60,028 nt of DNA from Fidelibacterota bacterium (GCA_018658715.1 JABHUQ010000108.1:1-60028); one strand, 5' to 3'; numbered from the stretch's first letter, positions 1 to 8,758 are shown. Notes: generated by a model from the sequence alone, not told the origin. A program made the numbers and translations.

Positions 1-486
1 CTCCATTAATTGATTAAAAGCTGGTAATAAATGGTCATATGTATCTTCAAGCCCTTGAACTTGAACCTTTGTATGACCTAAAACCGGCATGAAATTAGTA
101 TCTCCAGACCATCTTGGTACAATGTGGAAATGAATATGTTCTTCAATTCCCGCGCCTCCTGCTGAACCAATATTGGCGCCGAAATTAAAACCTTCTGCGG
201 AAAGTTTCTCTTTTAATATTTCCATAGTTTTATCAGAAAACCATATAATTTCGCTTAGTGTTTCTGGAGATAAGGATTGCGTATTACTCTCATGGGAATA
301 AGGTGCCACCATTAAATGTGCATTATTGTATGGATATAGATTCATTAATACATATGAATGTTTTCCACGAGCCAAAATTAGAGATGATTGATCATCATTT
401 TTTTCTGGCTTATTACAAAATATGCATCCATCTTCTTTAGGTGAGCGAATATAATCTATTCGCCATGGAGCCCATAACCTATCCAT
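1..486 (-). CDS. HIT-family nucleotide hydrolase/phosphorylase (3' end cut off by window edge)
   Basis: The reverse strand reads open from an ATG at 486 to the window edge, giving the first 162 residues of a histidine-triad protein. The N-terminus begins MDRLWAPWR, and CxxC cysteines follow at residues 21 and 24 (CIFC), as in the long Ap4A-hydrolase/phosphorylase-like HIT branch. The triad HIHFHIVPRW carries histidines 117, 119 and 121; the family uses the middle one as the nucleophile for AMP transfer. Proteins of this branch usually run to about 160-170 residues, so only the last few residues are missing. The start lies 14 bases after the stop of the EF-G-like gene, which suggests co-transcription. 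Substrate is not readable from the sequence; dinucleoside polyphosphates or AMP conjugates are usual for the family. Confidence 0.9.
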   Translation of the reverse strand, partial: MDRLWAPWRIDYIRSPKEDGCIFCNKPEKNDDQSSLILARGKHSYVLMNLYPYNNAHLMVAPYSHESNTQSLSPETLSEIIWFSDKTMEILKEKLSAEGFNFGANIGSAGGAGIEEHIHFHIVPRWSGDTNFMPVLGHTKVQVQGLEDTYDHLLPAFNQLME

Positions 487-500
487 AATTATTGCTAATA

Positions 501-2576
501 TTAATCTTCATCATCTTTTTTTCGAGATCCAACTACTTTAGATTCATATTCTTTTGGCATTTTTTCATAATAGCTAAAAGTTTCCTTATGAAGACCTCGA
601 CCACCCGTTAATGAACGAACAGTTGTGGCATAATGATATAATTCAGCCTGCGGAACTTGAGCTTTAATTATTTGGAAATTACCATCTGCATCCATACCCA
701 TAATCTTTCCACGTTTCCCAGAAATATCACCCATAATATCTCCCATAAATTCTTCTGGAACTTTGACTTCAATGTCCATAATGGGTTCGAGCAAACAAGG
801 TTTTGCGCTTAGAAATGCTTCTCTAAAAGCGTGCTTTCCCGCTGTTTGGAATGCAATATCTTTTGAATCCACAGGATGCATTTTCCCATCATAAAAGTCA
901 ACTTTCAAATCTACAACTTTACATCCAGCAATTATACCATCCGTACATGCAGTATTGACACCTTTTTCCACAGAAGGGACAAAAACACGATCAACATTCT
1001 GCCCAACCAATGAATGGGTGAACTCGATTCCTTCACCACGTTGTTTTGGTTCAATTCGCATCCAAACTTCAGCGAACTGTCCTGCACCGCCTGATTGTTT
1101 TTTATGACGATACTTTGATTCACTCTTTTTTAGAATTGTCTCTCTATATGGTACTTTAGGTTCAATTAGTTGTAGTTCAATATTGAATCTATTTTTTAAC
1201 CGATCTGTACTTACACGAAGGTGTAATTCCCCTTGCCCAGAAATAATCGTTTGATGCACTTCACCATCAACTCGGTAGACAAAGGTTGGGTCTTCTTCAT
1301 GAAGTGTAGAAAGACCAACCGCCAATTTTTCTTCATCCCCTTGTTTGGAAACAATGGCTGCATGAATATTTGGATTTGGCATTTCAATTTCTGCTAAACT
1401 TACTTTTTTATTTGGACTACATAATGTATTCCCAGTGTGTGTGTCTTTTAATTTAACAACAGCGCCTATATCACCTGCTGAAAGAGATTCAACCTGTGTT
1501 CGATTTTTTCCATTCAATATAGATAATTGCCCAATTCTTTCTATATTATTTCTATTTGTATTGTAGAGGTCATCACCCATTGAAACTGCTCCGGCATAAA
1601 CTCTGAATAAGGATAATTCCCCTACATGTGAATCAGCCATCGTTTTGAATACTTGCAATACCGTGTTTTGTCCATCGAGCGATATTTCAACATCATTCCC
1701 TGATTCATCAGTCCCGTGTACAACCTTCCTATCTACAGGAGATGAACCATATTTGGCAAGAAAGTCACATAATCGTGCAACGCCGATATTTCTATCAGCT
1801 GCAGTACAAAACAAGGGTATAAATACTTGATTTTGGATAGCATGATGAATGCCACTTCTCATTTCTTCTTCCGTTAAACTACCTTCTTCAAAAAACTTTT
1901 CTAATAATGAATCATCTGATTCAGCTACATATTCAATAAGTTCACCGTGTAGTTCTTCAACTTTTTCTTTCAAATCTGCCGGGAGTTCACCTTCTATATA
2001 TTCACCAGAACCGTCGTCTTTATATGTAATGAGTTCACTTCTTAATACATCAACAACTTGATTAAACCCTGGGCCCGCATTTACCGGGAATTGCATTGGA
2101 AATACATTATTTCCGAATCGGGATTTTGCCTTTGCTAACGCTTCTTCAAAATGAGTGTGTTCTCTGTCCAATCCATTAACAACTAACACCTTGGGAATTC
2201 CATATTTATTCGCGATATCCCACATCATTTCTGTACCAACTTCAACACCATTTACAGCATGAACGACAACAACTGCCATATCTACAACAGCTAAACTTCC
2301 TGTCGTTTCACCAATAAAATCGGAATACCCTGGCGCATCAATCATATTGAATTTTGTCCCTTGCCATTCCATATGAAGAGGTACTGCATGGATGGATATT
2401 TGTCGATCTTTTTCTCCTGGACTAAAGTCAGAAACAGTATTACCTGCCTCAACCGTTCCCATACGATTTATTTCTTTCCCACATACAAGCATTGCTTCAG
2501 CTAAAGTTGTCTTTCCAGTGGTTCCGTGGCCAACAATAGCAAAATTTCGAATGTCAGATGGATTATATTTTTTCAT
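501..2576 (-). CDS. Elongation factor G-like translational GTPase (EF-G paralogue)
   Basis: This 691-residue protein has the full EF-G layout: GTPase domain, domain II from about residue 300, and domains III-V to the C-terminus. The P-loop is GHGTTGKTT (16-24) and the G3 motif is DAPGYSDF (80-87). It differs from canonical FusA, where the P-loop reads AHIDAGKTT. The switch I region reads EKDRQISIHA instead of the RGITI type, and the G4 motif is NGLD (134-137), lacking the usual NKxD lysine. These traits place it in the EF-G-like group found beside true FusA in FCB bacteria. Members are thought to act on ribosomes, but their exact step is not settled. It sits directly upstream of the HIT gene. 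The C-terminal tail is highly charged (KKDDED). Confidence 0.88.
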   Translation of the reverse strand: MKKYNPSDIRNFAIVGHGTTGKTTLAEAMLVCGKEINRMGTVEAGNTVSDFSPGEKDRQISIHAVPLHMEWQGTKFNMIDAPGYSDFIGETTGSLAVVDMAVVVVHAVNGVEVGTEMMWDIANKYGIPKVLVVNGLDREHTHFEEALAKAKSRFGNNVFPMQFPVNAGPGFNQVVDVLRSELITYKDDGSGEYIEGELPADLKEKVEELHGELIEYVAESDDSLLEKFFEEGSLTEEEMRSGIHHAIQNQVFIPLFCTAADRNIGVARLCDFLAKYGSSPVDRKVVHGTDESGNDVEISLDGQNTVLQVFKTMADSHVGELSLFRVYAGAVSMGDDLYNTNRNNIERIGQLSILNGKNRTQVESLSAGDIGAVVKLKDTHTGNTLCSPNKKVSLAEIEMPNPNIHAAIVSKQGDEEKLAVGLSTLHEEDPTFVYRVDGEVHQTIISGQGELHLRVSTDRLKNRFNIELQLIEPKVPYRETILKKSESKYRHKKQSGGAGQFAEVWMRIEPKQRGEGIEFTHSLVGQNVDRVFVPSVEKGVNTACTDGIIAGCKVVDLKVDFYDGKMHPVDSKDIAFQTAGKHAFREAFLSAKPCLLEPIMDIEVKVPEEFMGDIMGDISGKRGKIMGMDADGNFQIIKAQVPQAELYHYATTVRSLTGGRGLHKETFSYYEKMPKEYESKVVGSRKKDDED

Positions 2577-2612
2577 TTTTATTCCCGATCTATCTAGTTA
2601 GTTATCGTTTAT

Positions 2613-2640
2613 AAAAGGTGAAATTAGAATCACGCCTTTT
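2613..2640 (-). terminator. Weak hairpin between the small conserved gene and the EF-G-like gene
   Basis: In the 81-base gap, AAAAGG and CCTTTT form a six-pair stem, continued after a two-base bulge by a TGA/TCA pairing around an eight-base loop. The minus-strand product ends in only four Ts followed by A, so termination would be weak. It could equally be a leader hairpin of the EF-G-like gene. Confidence 0.3.
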
Positions 2641-2657
2641 AATTAATTCTTGTTTTT

Positions 2658-2918
2658 TTAAAGATTTAGAGTATTTACATTATCAATATAAGCCCGTAAA
2701 GCGGGGACAACGAAGATGCCTTCTAAATCCCATTCTAAAAAACTAAGAGCTAATACTCTTAATCGTTGTTCTATGGGTTTCGCTTTATTAACTACAATGA
2801 CTTTTTCTTCATTAATCAAACATGTACCGCCAATGAAATTTCCTTTCCCTTTTACTATTTTAACACCAAGCCTTTCGCCCAATGATTCAAACTCTTCAAA
2901 AAGTTTATCTTTTTTCAT
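2658..2918 (-). CDS. Small conserved protein of unknown function (86 aa)
   Basis: This short acidic/basic protein starts MKKDKLFEEF and contains a central segment (residues 23-45) of the form GKGNFIGGTCLINEEKVIVV, followed by NKAKPIEQRLRVLA. I recall similar small proteins in FCB genomes but can give no function. There is no signal peptide or membrane segment, so it is probably cytoplasmic. The start overlaps the manC stop by one base (TAATG), which implies translational coupling and supports its being a real gene. It may be a small accessory to nucleotide-sugar metabolism or simply a hitch-hiker in the operon. Certainty is good that it is coding and poor for any role. Confidence 0.7.
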   Translation of the reverse strand: MKKDKLFEEFESLGERLGVKIVKGKGNFIGGTCLINEEKVIVVNKAKPIEQRLRVLALSFLEWDLEGIFVVPALRAYIDNVNTLNL

Positions 2919-3976
2919 TAAACTATATCTTCATGGTTATGTTTTTTTAACCAAAATACTAAATCTTTTACTTTTTCAACTTGGTCCTTAGGGACAACAA
3001 GGGTCGCATCATCTGTATTAATAACAACAATATTGTCGAAACCTACAATTGCCGTAAATTTATCTTTACTTAAAATAAGGTTATTATTTCCATCTTGTAC
3101 AACACCATCTCCACGTATAACGTTAGTTGATTTGGATTTTGAAAAATAATCATATACAGCATTCCAAGACCCTAAATCATTCCAGTCAAATTCTGCTTTT
3201 ATTACAAAAATATCCTTAGCTTTCTCCAACAAACCATAGTCAATGGATTCTGGCGAAATCGAACTCCAAATATCATCAAATGATTCTTTCTTTTTTATTC
3301 TGTCTCTAATGAGTTCCATATGCTCATTTAAATCTGGCATATGGTTTTTTATCCCATCAAAAAAAGTACCCACTTTCCAAATAAATATACCAGCATTCCA
3401 CACAAAGTCTCCACTTTCTACAAATCGATTGGCTAAATCTTGGTGAGGTTTTTCCGCAAAGGTGACAACATGATATCCATCAATATGATCTTCTTCACTT
3501 TTTTCGCTAAACTGAATATAGCCATAAGCTGTCGATGGGAAAGTAGGATGAATTCCTATTGTAATTAACGAAGGGGTTTTTCGAGCAAGGTGGATAGAAT
3601 GGTTAACTGCTTTTTGAAATTTCTGATGTCCTACAATTAAATGGTCTGCTGGAAATATTCCCATTACAGCATCGGGATCTTTTTTTTCTATATGTAATGC
3701 CATTAAAGCAATCGCAGGTGCTGTATTTTTCCCTTCAGGCTCTGTGACTATATTTTTGGGTTTAATGCCTTTTATCTCTTTTTGGATGATTTTTTTTAGG
3801 TCTGCACGAGTTATAATATAAATGTCTTTAATTTTTTTGATTTTCTTCAAACGATCAACTGTCATTTGAAGCATAGACGTGTCTCCAACAATAGATAATA
3901 GTTGCTTTGGCCTGTCGGATCGGCTCAAAGGCCAAAACCGTGTTCCACTCCCCCCAGCTAAAATAACAGCATACAT
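2918..3976 (-). CDS. manC: Mannose-1-phosphate guanylyltransferase
   Basis: This enzyme makes GDP-mannose from mannose-1-phosphate and GTP for polysaccharide or glycan assembly. The nucleotidyltransferase signature LAGGSGTRFWPLSR is at residues 6-19, with PKQ at 23-25. Also visible are GKNTAPAIA (82-90), the FAEKP motif (153-157) and WNAGIF (173-178), all characteristic of the GMP family. At 352 residues it is the short monofunctional form, without the C-terminal phosphomannose-isomerase cupin domain found in about 470-residue ManC/AlgA proteins. It lies one base after the stop of the upstream lipoprotein gene and overlaps the following small gene by one base. A link to the DUF2723 putative mannosyltransferase elsewhere in the window is conceivable but unproven. 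Confidence 0.93.
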   Translation of the reverse strand: MYAVILAGGSGTRFWPLSRSDRPKQLLSIVGDTSMLQMTVDRLKKIKKIKDIYIITRADLKKIIQKEIKGIKPKNIVTEPEGKNTAPAIALMALHIEKKDPDAVMGIFPADHLIVGHQKFQKAVNHSIHLARKTPSLITIGIHPTFPSTAYGYIQFSEKSEEDHIDGYHVVTFAEKPHQDLANRFVESGDFVWNAGIFIWKVGTFFDGIKNHMPDLNEHMELIRDRIKKKESFDDIWSSISPESIDYGLLEKAKDIFVIKAEFDWNDLGSWNAVYDYFSKSKSTNVIRGDGVVQDGNNNLILSKDKFTAIVGFDNIVVINTDDATLVVPKDQVEKVKDLVFWLKKHNHEDIV

Positions 3977-3977
3977 T

Positions 3978-5657
3978 TTAAGGTGTTGACTCCAAATAAA
4001 TTGTTTTTAACTCTAAATCCCAATTCGCTCGGATTTTAATTGTATCTGGATAAAACGTAAACCATTCACCCGTTTGGAATGGCTCCGCACGGCCGGCATC
4101 AATTTTATTGTTTTGGTTCATATCTGAAAAAAACATTAACCGGTAACGTCCTTCCGGTACTTTTACATACTCAAATAGAGCATTGGAATTTACACTTTTT
4201 GTTAAAGTGAATTGCGGTTTTTCCATAGACATTAATACGGATTTAATTTGTTGAATGGATCCTGTTTTTACTGATGCGATTAAACGACCTTTTGATTGAT
4301 AGCTGGATGTTTTAATCTGTAATGATAATAATGAATCAGCCATAGGCTGGCCTGATATTGGAATAATTCCATTTGTATTTAATTGGAGTTTATAATTCTT
4401 CTCTTGTTCCCAGTTGACTAGCGGTGTAATAGACAATTGCATTTCATTTTCAATTAACATATCTAATTCCACTGGAATAGAGTCAGATAAATGCAATTCT
4501 AACTCTAATGAATCACTATTAAAACTAATGGGACGTGAAAATGGAATAATGACTGATAATATTGAATCAGGATCTGGAACCAACGCCATTGTTGAATTTG
4601 CATTGACCCACTCTAGAAAAGAAGTATCTGAATATGTGGGTGTGGAAAAACGTACTTTACTAGAATCAACTAAAATATCATTTCCACGCATCACACTTGG
4701 AATATTCAAAACATATGTTTGATCTACTTTCAATTCCCTTTTCGGGATTATAATGATTTCAGACGAATCTTTAGCATGTAAAGATGAAGTTAAGATTGGT
4801 ACAATAGTATCAGCATTCATAATTGTAAGGGATAACATATGACCCCAATCTGTAATATCTTGATTAAAAATAGCCTTCCCCCACGATAGATCATTCCATT
4901 CACTTCTTAGTAATCGTATAGGGTTTTCTTGTTTATCAACAATCATATCGATTTTAGATTTAACCGTAGCCGAATCAAGATGAATCTGACTTTCCCACGA
5001 GAAACCATATGCCATCCGGTCCGGCACTAGTAATAATCCTGCAGTAGATCTCAAGACAGCCATTGCTTGGTAATTTCCAGGAGATAAATACTGGAATTGA
5101 TAAGAGCCTTCATCACTTGCATCTGTGATATAATCGGGTAACCTTCGATAAAAAGGTTCTTCATTTTCATCATTAATTCGCCAAAGATGCACAGATATGT
5201 CACCATCATCAAATACACGCCCACTAATTTTTGATTGATCTATGAATGCACCTGTACTAAAAGCTAATTGAATATTTTTAGCAAGTGTTATACCATGTTC
5301 ATCTTTTAAATTTCTATTTATTGATAATATATAAGTTTGGTTTTTAGCCAAAGAATCAGGTAATTGAATTTTAATTTTTTTCCCCTTATAAATAAATTTT
5401 GGATTCATTGATAGCTGAGGATAAATATGAATGGCTGATGTAATACTTTTTTCGTCTATAAACTCATTAAAGGTTAATTCAATTTCACTGCTAGAAAAAT
5501 ATGTTGCTCCACTTATAGGATTTGAAAATAATAATTCTGGAGCCAAATTATCTTTTGGACCACCAGGTGGGTGCTTAACTGCCGCGCAACTCACCCAGAA
5601 CCAAAGTGGAATTCCAATGATTATCAATATGGAAGACTTCTTAAAAAAGGAATACAA
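3978..5657 (-). CDS. Ig-like (SbsA/Big_5-type) domain lipoprotein
   Basis: This 559-residue exported protein has an N-terminal hydrophobic segment ending in FWVSC at residues 20-24, which is close to a lipobox, so it is probably a lipoprotein. It is followed by the phrase HPPGGPKDNLAPELLFSNP, a hallmark of a family common in Bacteroidetes and relatives. Residues 30-130 look like a bacterial Ig-like Big_5 domain (SGATYF...IELTFNEFIDEKSI, then STGAFID). The rest is rich in beta-strand patterns consistent with further Ig-like modules. The function is unknown; an envelope structural or adhesion role is inferred. It lies upstream of manC with a one-base gap, so they probably share a transcript. 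The 180 bases upstream (5658-5837) hold no gene that I can support. Confidence 0.75.
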   Translation of the reverse strand: MYSFFKKSSILIIIGIPLWFWVSCAAVKHPPGGPKDNLAPELLFSNPISGATYFSSSEIELTFNEFIDEKSITSAIHIYPQLSMNPKFIYKGKKIKIQLPDSLAKNQTYILSINRNLKDEHGITLAKNIQLAFSTGAFIDQSKISGRVFDDGDISVHLWRINDENEEPFYRRLPDYITDASDEGSYQFQYLSPGNYQAMAVLRSTAGLLLVPDRMAYGFSWESQIHLDSATVKSKIDMIVDKQENPIRLLRSEWNDLSWGKAIFNQDITDWGHMLSLTIMNADTIVPILTSSLHAKDSSEIIIIPKRELKVDQTYVLNIPSVMRGNDILVDSSKVRFSTPTYSDTSFLEWVNANSTMALVPDPDSILSVIIPFSRPISFNSDSLELELHLSDSIPVELDMLIENEMQLSITPLVNWEQEKNYKLQLNTNGIIPISGQPMADSLLSLQIKTSSYQSKGRLIASVKTGSIQQIKSVLMSMEKPQFTLTKSVNSNALFEYVKVPEGRYRLMFFSDMNQNNKIDAGRAEPFQTGEWFTFYPDTIKIRANWDLELKTIYLESTP

Positions 5658-5837
5658 TCAAAACTCTATTTATCTTAATTCTAGCGACATTATTATGACA
5701 TTAAATATAATGGAATCTCCTGACATAATTACATATGTGTTTTTGAGTTTGTATCTTCAAAAACAATCTTAAATCGGTGACTTAACTTTTCAGAATATAT
5801 TAGAACCATAAAAATAATAAAGGTTAACTAATAATTA

Positions 5838-6488
5838 TTATAATTTGGAGCTATAACTTATCCCAAAAATAATTATCTCATCAGGGACTAAGTCGGTGAT
5901 ATCTTCATTTTTCAAGGTATAAAAAAGGCTCATTGAGTTCTTTCGTGCAAGATTAATCTCAATACCCAATGAGACTCGATATTCATTGAGTGGATTATTG
6001 GCTATGTTATAAAGATGAAAGAATTCTTCTGAAATATAGGGGGTAACCTTCTTATCTGTTTTATACTTAATTGTAAATTTATTCCTAATCAAGTCTCCAA
6101 GAGGATTCCCGTCTTCCCCAAGAGACTCTCCATTTTCATAGAGTCTGTAAATTTTAAGGCGATACTTTAGGCTTACAGGTTTGAAACTATATTGATATGA
6201 TGCACCAAAACTTAATCTATGTTTAATTTTATCTTCGTATACACTATAGCGGTATGGAATATTAACCCTCAGGTTACTAGATACTTTATATGAAACTGAT
6301 ATTTCAAAAAAGGCTTGGTTAATTGTAGAGAGTTGATTTTCTAACCTTAGTCCTTGTGTTAGTTCAAGCTTAAGTGAGAATGGAAGTTTTTTTTCAAAAC
6401 TTATTTTTGTCCAATTTTGATAATCATCTGCTCCATAAGAGCATTGAATCAGAAGAAAAATAAGCCAATATCCTAATTTAAATTTCAT
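5838..6488 (-). CDS. DUF2490 outer-membrane barrel-like protein
   Basis: This 216-residue protein begins with a signal peptide (MKFKLGYWLIFLLIQCSYG, cleavage after about residue 19). The mature part is a series of alternating amphipathic strands ending in FGISYSSKL, typical of a small outer-membrane beta-barrel. The opening DDYQNWTKISFEKKLP matches the DUF2490 pattern, where a W-x-x-x-x-x-x-K/L motif precedes the first strand. DUF2490 proteins are found in FCB bacteria and their role is unknown. It closes the lamin-tail/VTC/DUF4956 cassette with a 53-base gap to the DUF4956 gene. It may be the outer-membrane component of that set, which is an inference from adjacency only. Confidence 0.75.
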   Translation of the reverse strand: MKFKLGYWLIFLLIQCSYGADDYQNWTKISFEKKLPFSLKLELTQGLRLENQLSTINQAFFEISVSYKVSSNLRVNIPYRYSVYEDKIKHRLSFGASYQYSFKPVSLKYRLKIYRLYENGESLGEDGNPLGDLIRNKFTIKYKTDKKVTPYISEEFFHLYNIANNPLNEYRVSLGIEINLARKNSMSLFYTLKNEDITDLVPDEIIIFGISYSSKL

Positions 6489-6541
6489 GATTATTTTGCT
6501 AAATCAAGTAGGCTAATAAATAATTATATTCTGATTCATTA

Positions 6542-7120
6542 TTATTCTTTATAATAAACCTTGATTCGGACTGTATCTCGCAGAAAATTCATTCTGCGGA
6601 ATTCAAAACTCTGAATATTTAATCCTGTTCTTTCTTTCAAATCTGTAAGTAATACATCATGATTTTCTGGTTTGATATTCTCAATTTTTTCATAGTCTAT
6701 ATTAATAGGAATCAGTAAATGTTTTTGCCAATATGTTTCAAGAAAATAAGTTAATCCAACCAATGCCAAATTTGTAAATAATAGTGCAGCATAAGACACA
6801 TCAGTACCACTTAGGGCATTGATAACTCCAATCGTGATAACAATAAATAGATATGTCATTTCTTTTATTGGGATAGGATCTGTTCTATAACGAAGAATAG
6901 CAAAAACAGCAAACAAGCCAAAAGCAAAACCTATATTAATAGTAATATTGCCCAATAAAAATGCAAAAAAGAAAATCAGAGAATTGAACATAAAATAGGT
7001 AAATACAAAATCATTGTTTGTATGATTGCGTTGATAAATAATTTTTATTATGATAAAAGCAATGGATAGGTTAAATCCAAAGCGGGCGATTAAATTTAAT
7101 AACTCAGTTGATAATTCCAT
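6542..7120 (-). CDS. DUF4956 integral membrane protein
   Basis: This 192-residue protein has four or five hydrophobic helices within residues 8-125 and a soluble C-terminal domain of about 65 residues. The segment GFAFGLFAVFAILRYRTDPI, followed by PIKEMTYLF, is the family hallmark; it resembles a conserved loop between two helices. DUF4956 proteins are commonly encoded beside VTC-type polyphosphate-polymerase domain proteins, as here, where the two genes overlap by 17 bases. The pairing suggests the membrane protein and the tunnel-fold protein form one complex at the inner membrane. No enzymatic motif of its own is visible. Confidence 0.85.
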   Translation of the reverse strand: MELSTELLNLIARFGFNLSIAFIIIKIIYQRNHTNNDFVFTYFMFNSLIFFFAFLLGNITINIGFAFGLFAVFAILRYRTDPIPIKEMTYLFIVITIGVINALSGTDVSYAALLFTNLALVGLTYFLETYWQKHLLIPINIDYEKIENIKPENHDVLLTDLKERTGLNIQSFEFRRMNFLRDTVRIKVYYKE

Positions 7121-7916
7121 GTTTCTCCCTCATTGATAATTTTGTTTCTGTTAGAATTTTATTTATTTGTAATAATTTGGATTTAAAGCGATTATATTTA
7201 ATTTTATTATTAACATGTAACATGCCCATGCAATATTTACTAAACCGCATTTCCTGAATATTCAAATCATGAAGAATTTTAATAAATTCTGATTTGGGAT
7301 TGTATTTTTTTTGTTTGATTTCTGATATAACCAGTTTATTAAAAATCTTGCTACTGCTTCCATTTTTCGCATAGAGGTTGGTATCTATAGTCAAGCGTTC
7401 ATTAAAACTATTATCAGTTAGAGTTATACGTAAAAATTCCATGTCTATCTTTGGAGTGAGTTGGTTTGGTGAGAGTTTAATTATTTCAGATACCATATTG
7501 CTTTCTTTAGCACCAAGGTCATTTTTGACATTATCGACTAATAGTCGTTTTTTTACAGTCCGATTTTTATTATTTTTTATCTTAATTTCAAAAAATGATT
7601 TCTCATTACTGCTATACTTCCTGAATCTAACCTTAAACCGTTTCCTCTCACCATTATGATGTTGAATATAAAAACGACAATCATCTGTATCATAGTAGGT
7701 TGTATTATAAGTAAATATGCGGTCATTATTAATCTCTAATATTTTATAGAATGGTTTTATTTTTTCTAAAATGAGAGGTAATTGACACTGATTAAATACA
7801 AACTTGGTATCCTGACGATCTTGGAGTTTAACTTTATCTAATTCAAGCAAAGATACCGTCTCAATTTTATCCAGCAGGTTTTGATATATATATGTACTAT
7901 TATCTTTCACCGGCAT
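7104..7916 (-). CDS. VTC-type polyphosphate polymerase domain protein (triphosphate-tunnel fold)
   Basis: I place the start at ATG 7916 (MPVKDNSTYIYQ). The longer frame reaching 8060 lies inside the lamin-tail gene and its extra 48 residues are that gene read in another frame. The 270-residue product matches the VTC/CYTH-like tunnel domain. Visible motifs are DRQDTKFVF near the N-terminus, then RKRFKVRFRKY with alternating basic residues, FFEIKIKNN, VKKRLLV, LTIDTNLYA and LVISEIKQKKY. In yeast Vtc4 these alternating Lys/Arg/Glu residues line the tunnel that makes polyphosphate from ATP. Whether this bacterial form makes polyphosphate is inferred. It overlaps the preceding gene by 17 bases and the following DUF4956 gene by 17 bases, which implies tight coupling. 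Confidence 0.82.
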   Translation of the reverse strand: MPVKDNSTYIYQNLLDKIETVSLLELDKVKLQDRQDTKFVFNQCQLPLILEKIKPFYKILEINNDRIFTYNTTYYDTDDCRFYIQHHNGERKRFKVRFRKYSSNEKSFFEIKIKNNKNRTVKKRLLVDNVKNDLGAKESNMVSEIIKLSPNQLTPKIDMEFLRITLTDNSFNERLTIDTNLYAKNGSSSKIFNKLVISEIKQKKYNPKSEFIKILHDLNIQEMRFSKYCMGMLHVNNKIKYNRFKSKLLQINKILTETKLSMREKHGIIN

Positions 7917-8502
7917 ATACACTATTTTCTGCACCGGGAGTACCATTATCAATAGAATAACTCCAATTTGCTCCCGATGAGTTATCAAACGATGGATGGA
8001 TGAGTTCAAGGGTGGGGCCATTGCCATCGGGTTCTGTTGGCCATGGCGAGGCATCATCATATTCTACTTCATTGATTAATAATTCATCAGAATTAAACAG
8101 CCTGATGCGTTCTCCACCACCACCTAATCCAAACTCAAAATTACCCACAATATCGGAGCTTAGTACATTTGGGAATAATGAAGAAAATGCGAGTGTATCT
8201 TTGCATAAAACTAGATATCCTCCCGAGACAAGAACCATATTTTCAGGAAATTTAAAAACATTAGCATCATTATCATCTTTAAACTCCCACGAACCAAGGG
8301 AAATAGTTTCGATCGTTGGGTTATATATTTCTATCCAATCCTCTGGATTAAAATCAACAGATGAATTATAATTAATTTCATTAATTACTATGCCGTATTT
8401 AATAGAGTCAGAATTTTTTGTTATAGTATTTTCACAACTGCAAATAAAGAGCACTATAATTGCAATATTACTAATAGTTATAAATCTATTTATATCTTTC
8501 AT
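7900..8502 (-). CDS. Lamin-tail domain (LTD) lipoprotein
   Basis: This 200-residue protein has a hydrophobic leader ending in FICSCEN (residues 19-25), a plausible lipobox. One lamin-tail domain occupies about residues 37-165. Its hallmarks are GIVINEINYNSS, DWIEIYNP, ISLGSWEFKDD, LVSGGYLVLC and GERIRLFNSDELLINEVEYDD. It ends with WPTEPDGNGPTLELIHPSFDNSSGANW and a TPGAENS tail, also usual after bacterial LTDs. In many FCB genomes the LTD is fused to a CotH kinase-like domain; here it stands alone. It is the first gene of the cassette with VTC, DUF4956 and DUF2490, so it may be the surface-exposed part of that system. Its function is unknown. Confidence 0.82.
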   Translation of the reverse strand: MKDINRFITISNIAIIVLFICSCENTITKNSDSIKYGIVINEINYNSSVDFNPEDWIEIYNPTIETISLGSWEFKDDNDANVFKFPENMVLVSGGYLVLCKDTLAFSSLFPNVLSSDIVGNFEFGLGGGGERIRLFNSDELLINEVEYDDASPWPTEPDGNGPTLELIHPSFDNSSGANWSYSIDNGTPGAENSVYAGER

Positions 8503-8618
8503 TTATTCATTTCATCAAAGGGTTTCAGGGTCACTAATTTACAATTTTTATATTAAAAAATAATATTGATATTCTTGAGTTTTTTTAAGAACTGAAAATA
8601 ATTCGCAATTTAGAATAT

Positions 8619-8628
8619 GTTCTAGAAC
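8619..8628. promoter_or_regulatory. Perfect 10-bp palindrome upstream of the Lrp-type gene
   Basis: GTTCTAGAAC reads identically on both strands in the 256-base divergent gap between the lamin-tail gene and the Lrp-type regulator. Its position suits an operator, possibly autoregulatory, but short palindromes also arise by chance in AT-rich DNA. No convincing -35/-10 pair could be assigned in this gap. Confidence 0.3.
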
Positions 8629-8650
8629 GCGGTGAAGACTCACATGCTCC

Positions 8651-8671
8651 ATCTATTATGAGACAATAGAT
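8651..8671. promoter_or_regulatory. 7-bp inverted repeat upstream of the Lrp-type gene
   Basis: ATCTATT and AATAGAT are separated by seven bases, about 88 bases before the chosen start of the Lrp-type gene. The spacing (two half-sites in about 21 bp) is compatible with a winged-helix dimer site. It lacks the T-run needed for a terminator on either strand. Confidence 0.3.
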
Positions 8672-8758
8672 AAAAGAAGACAGGCAGTATATATATTGGT
8701 ATATTACAATGTTTGCCATATTTTCTTCTACTTATTAACTATTTTAAAGAATTATTAT

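Noticed and set aside
7917-8060. Extended N-terminus of the VTC gene starting at 8060
   Set aside because: The segment lies wholly within the lamin-tail gene in another frame and does not look like a protein start; MPVKDNST at 7916 is the natural start.
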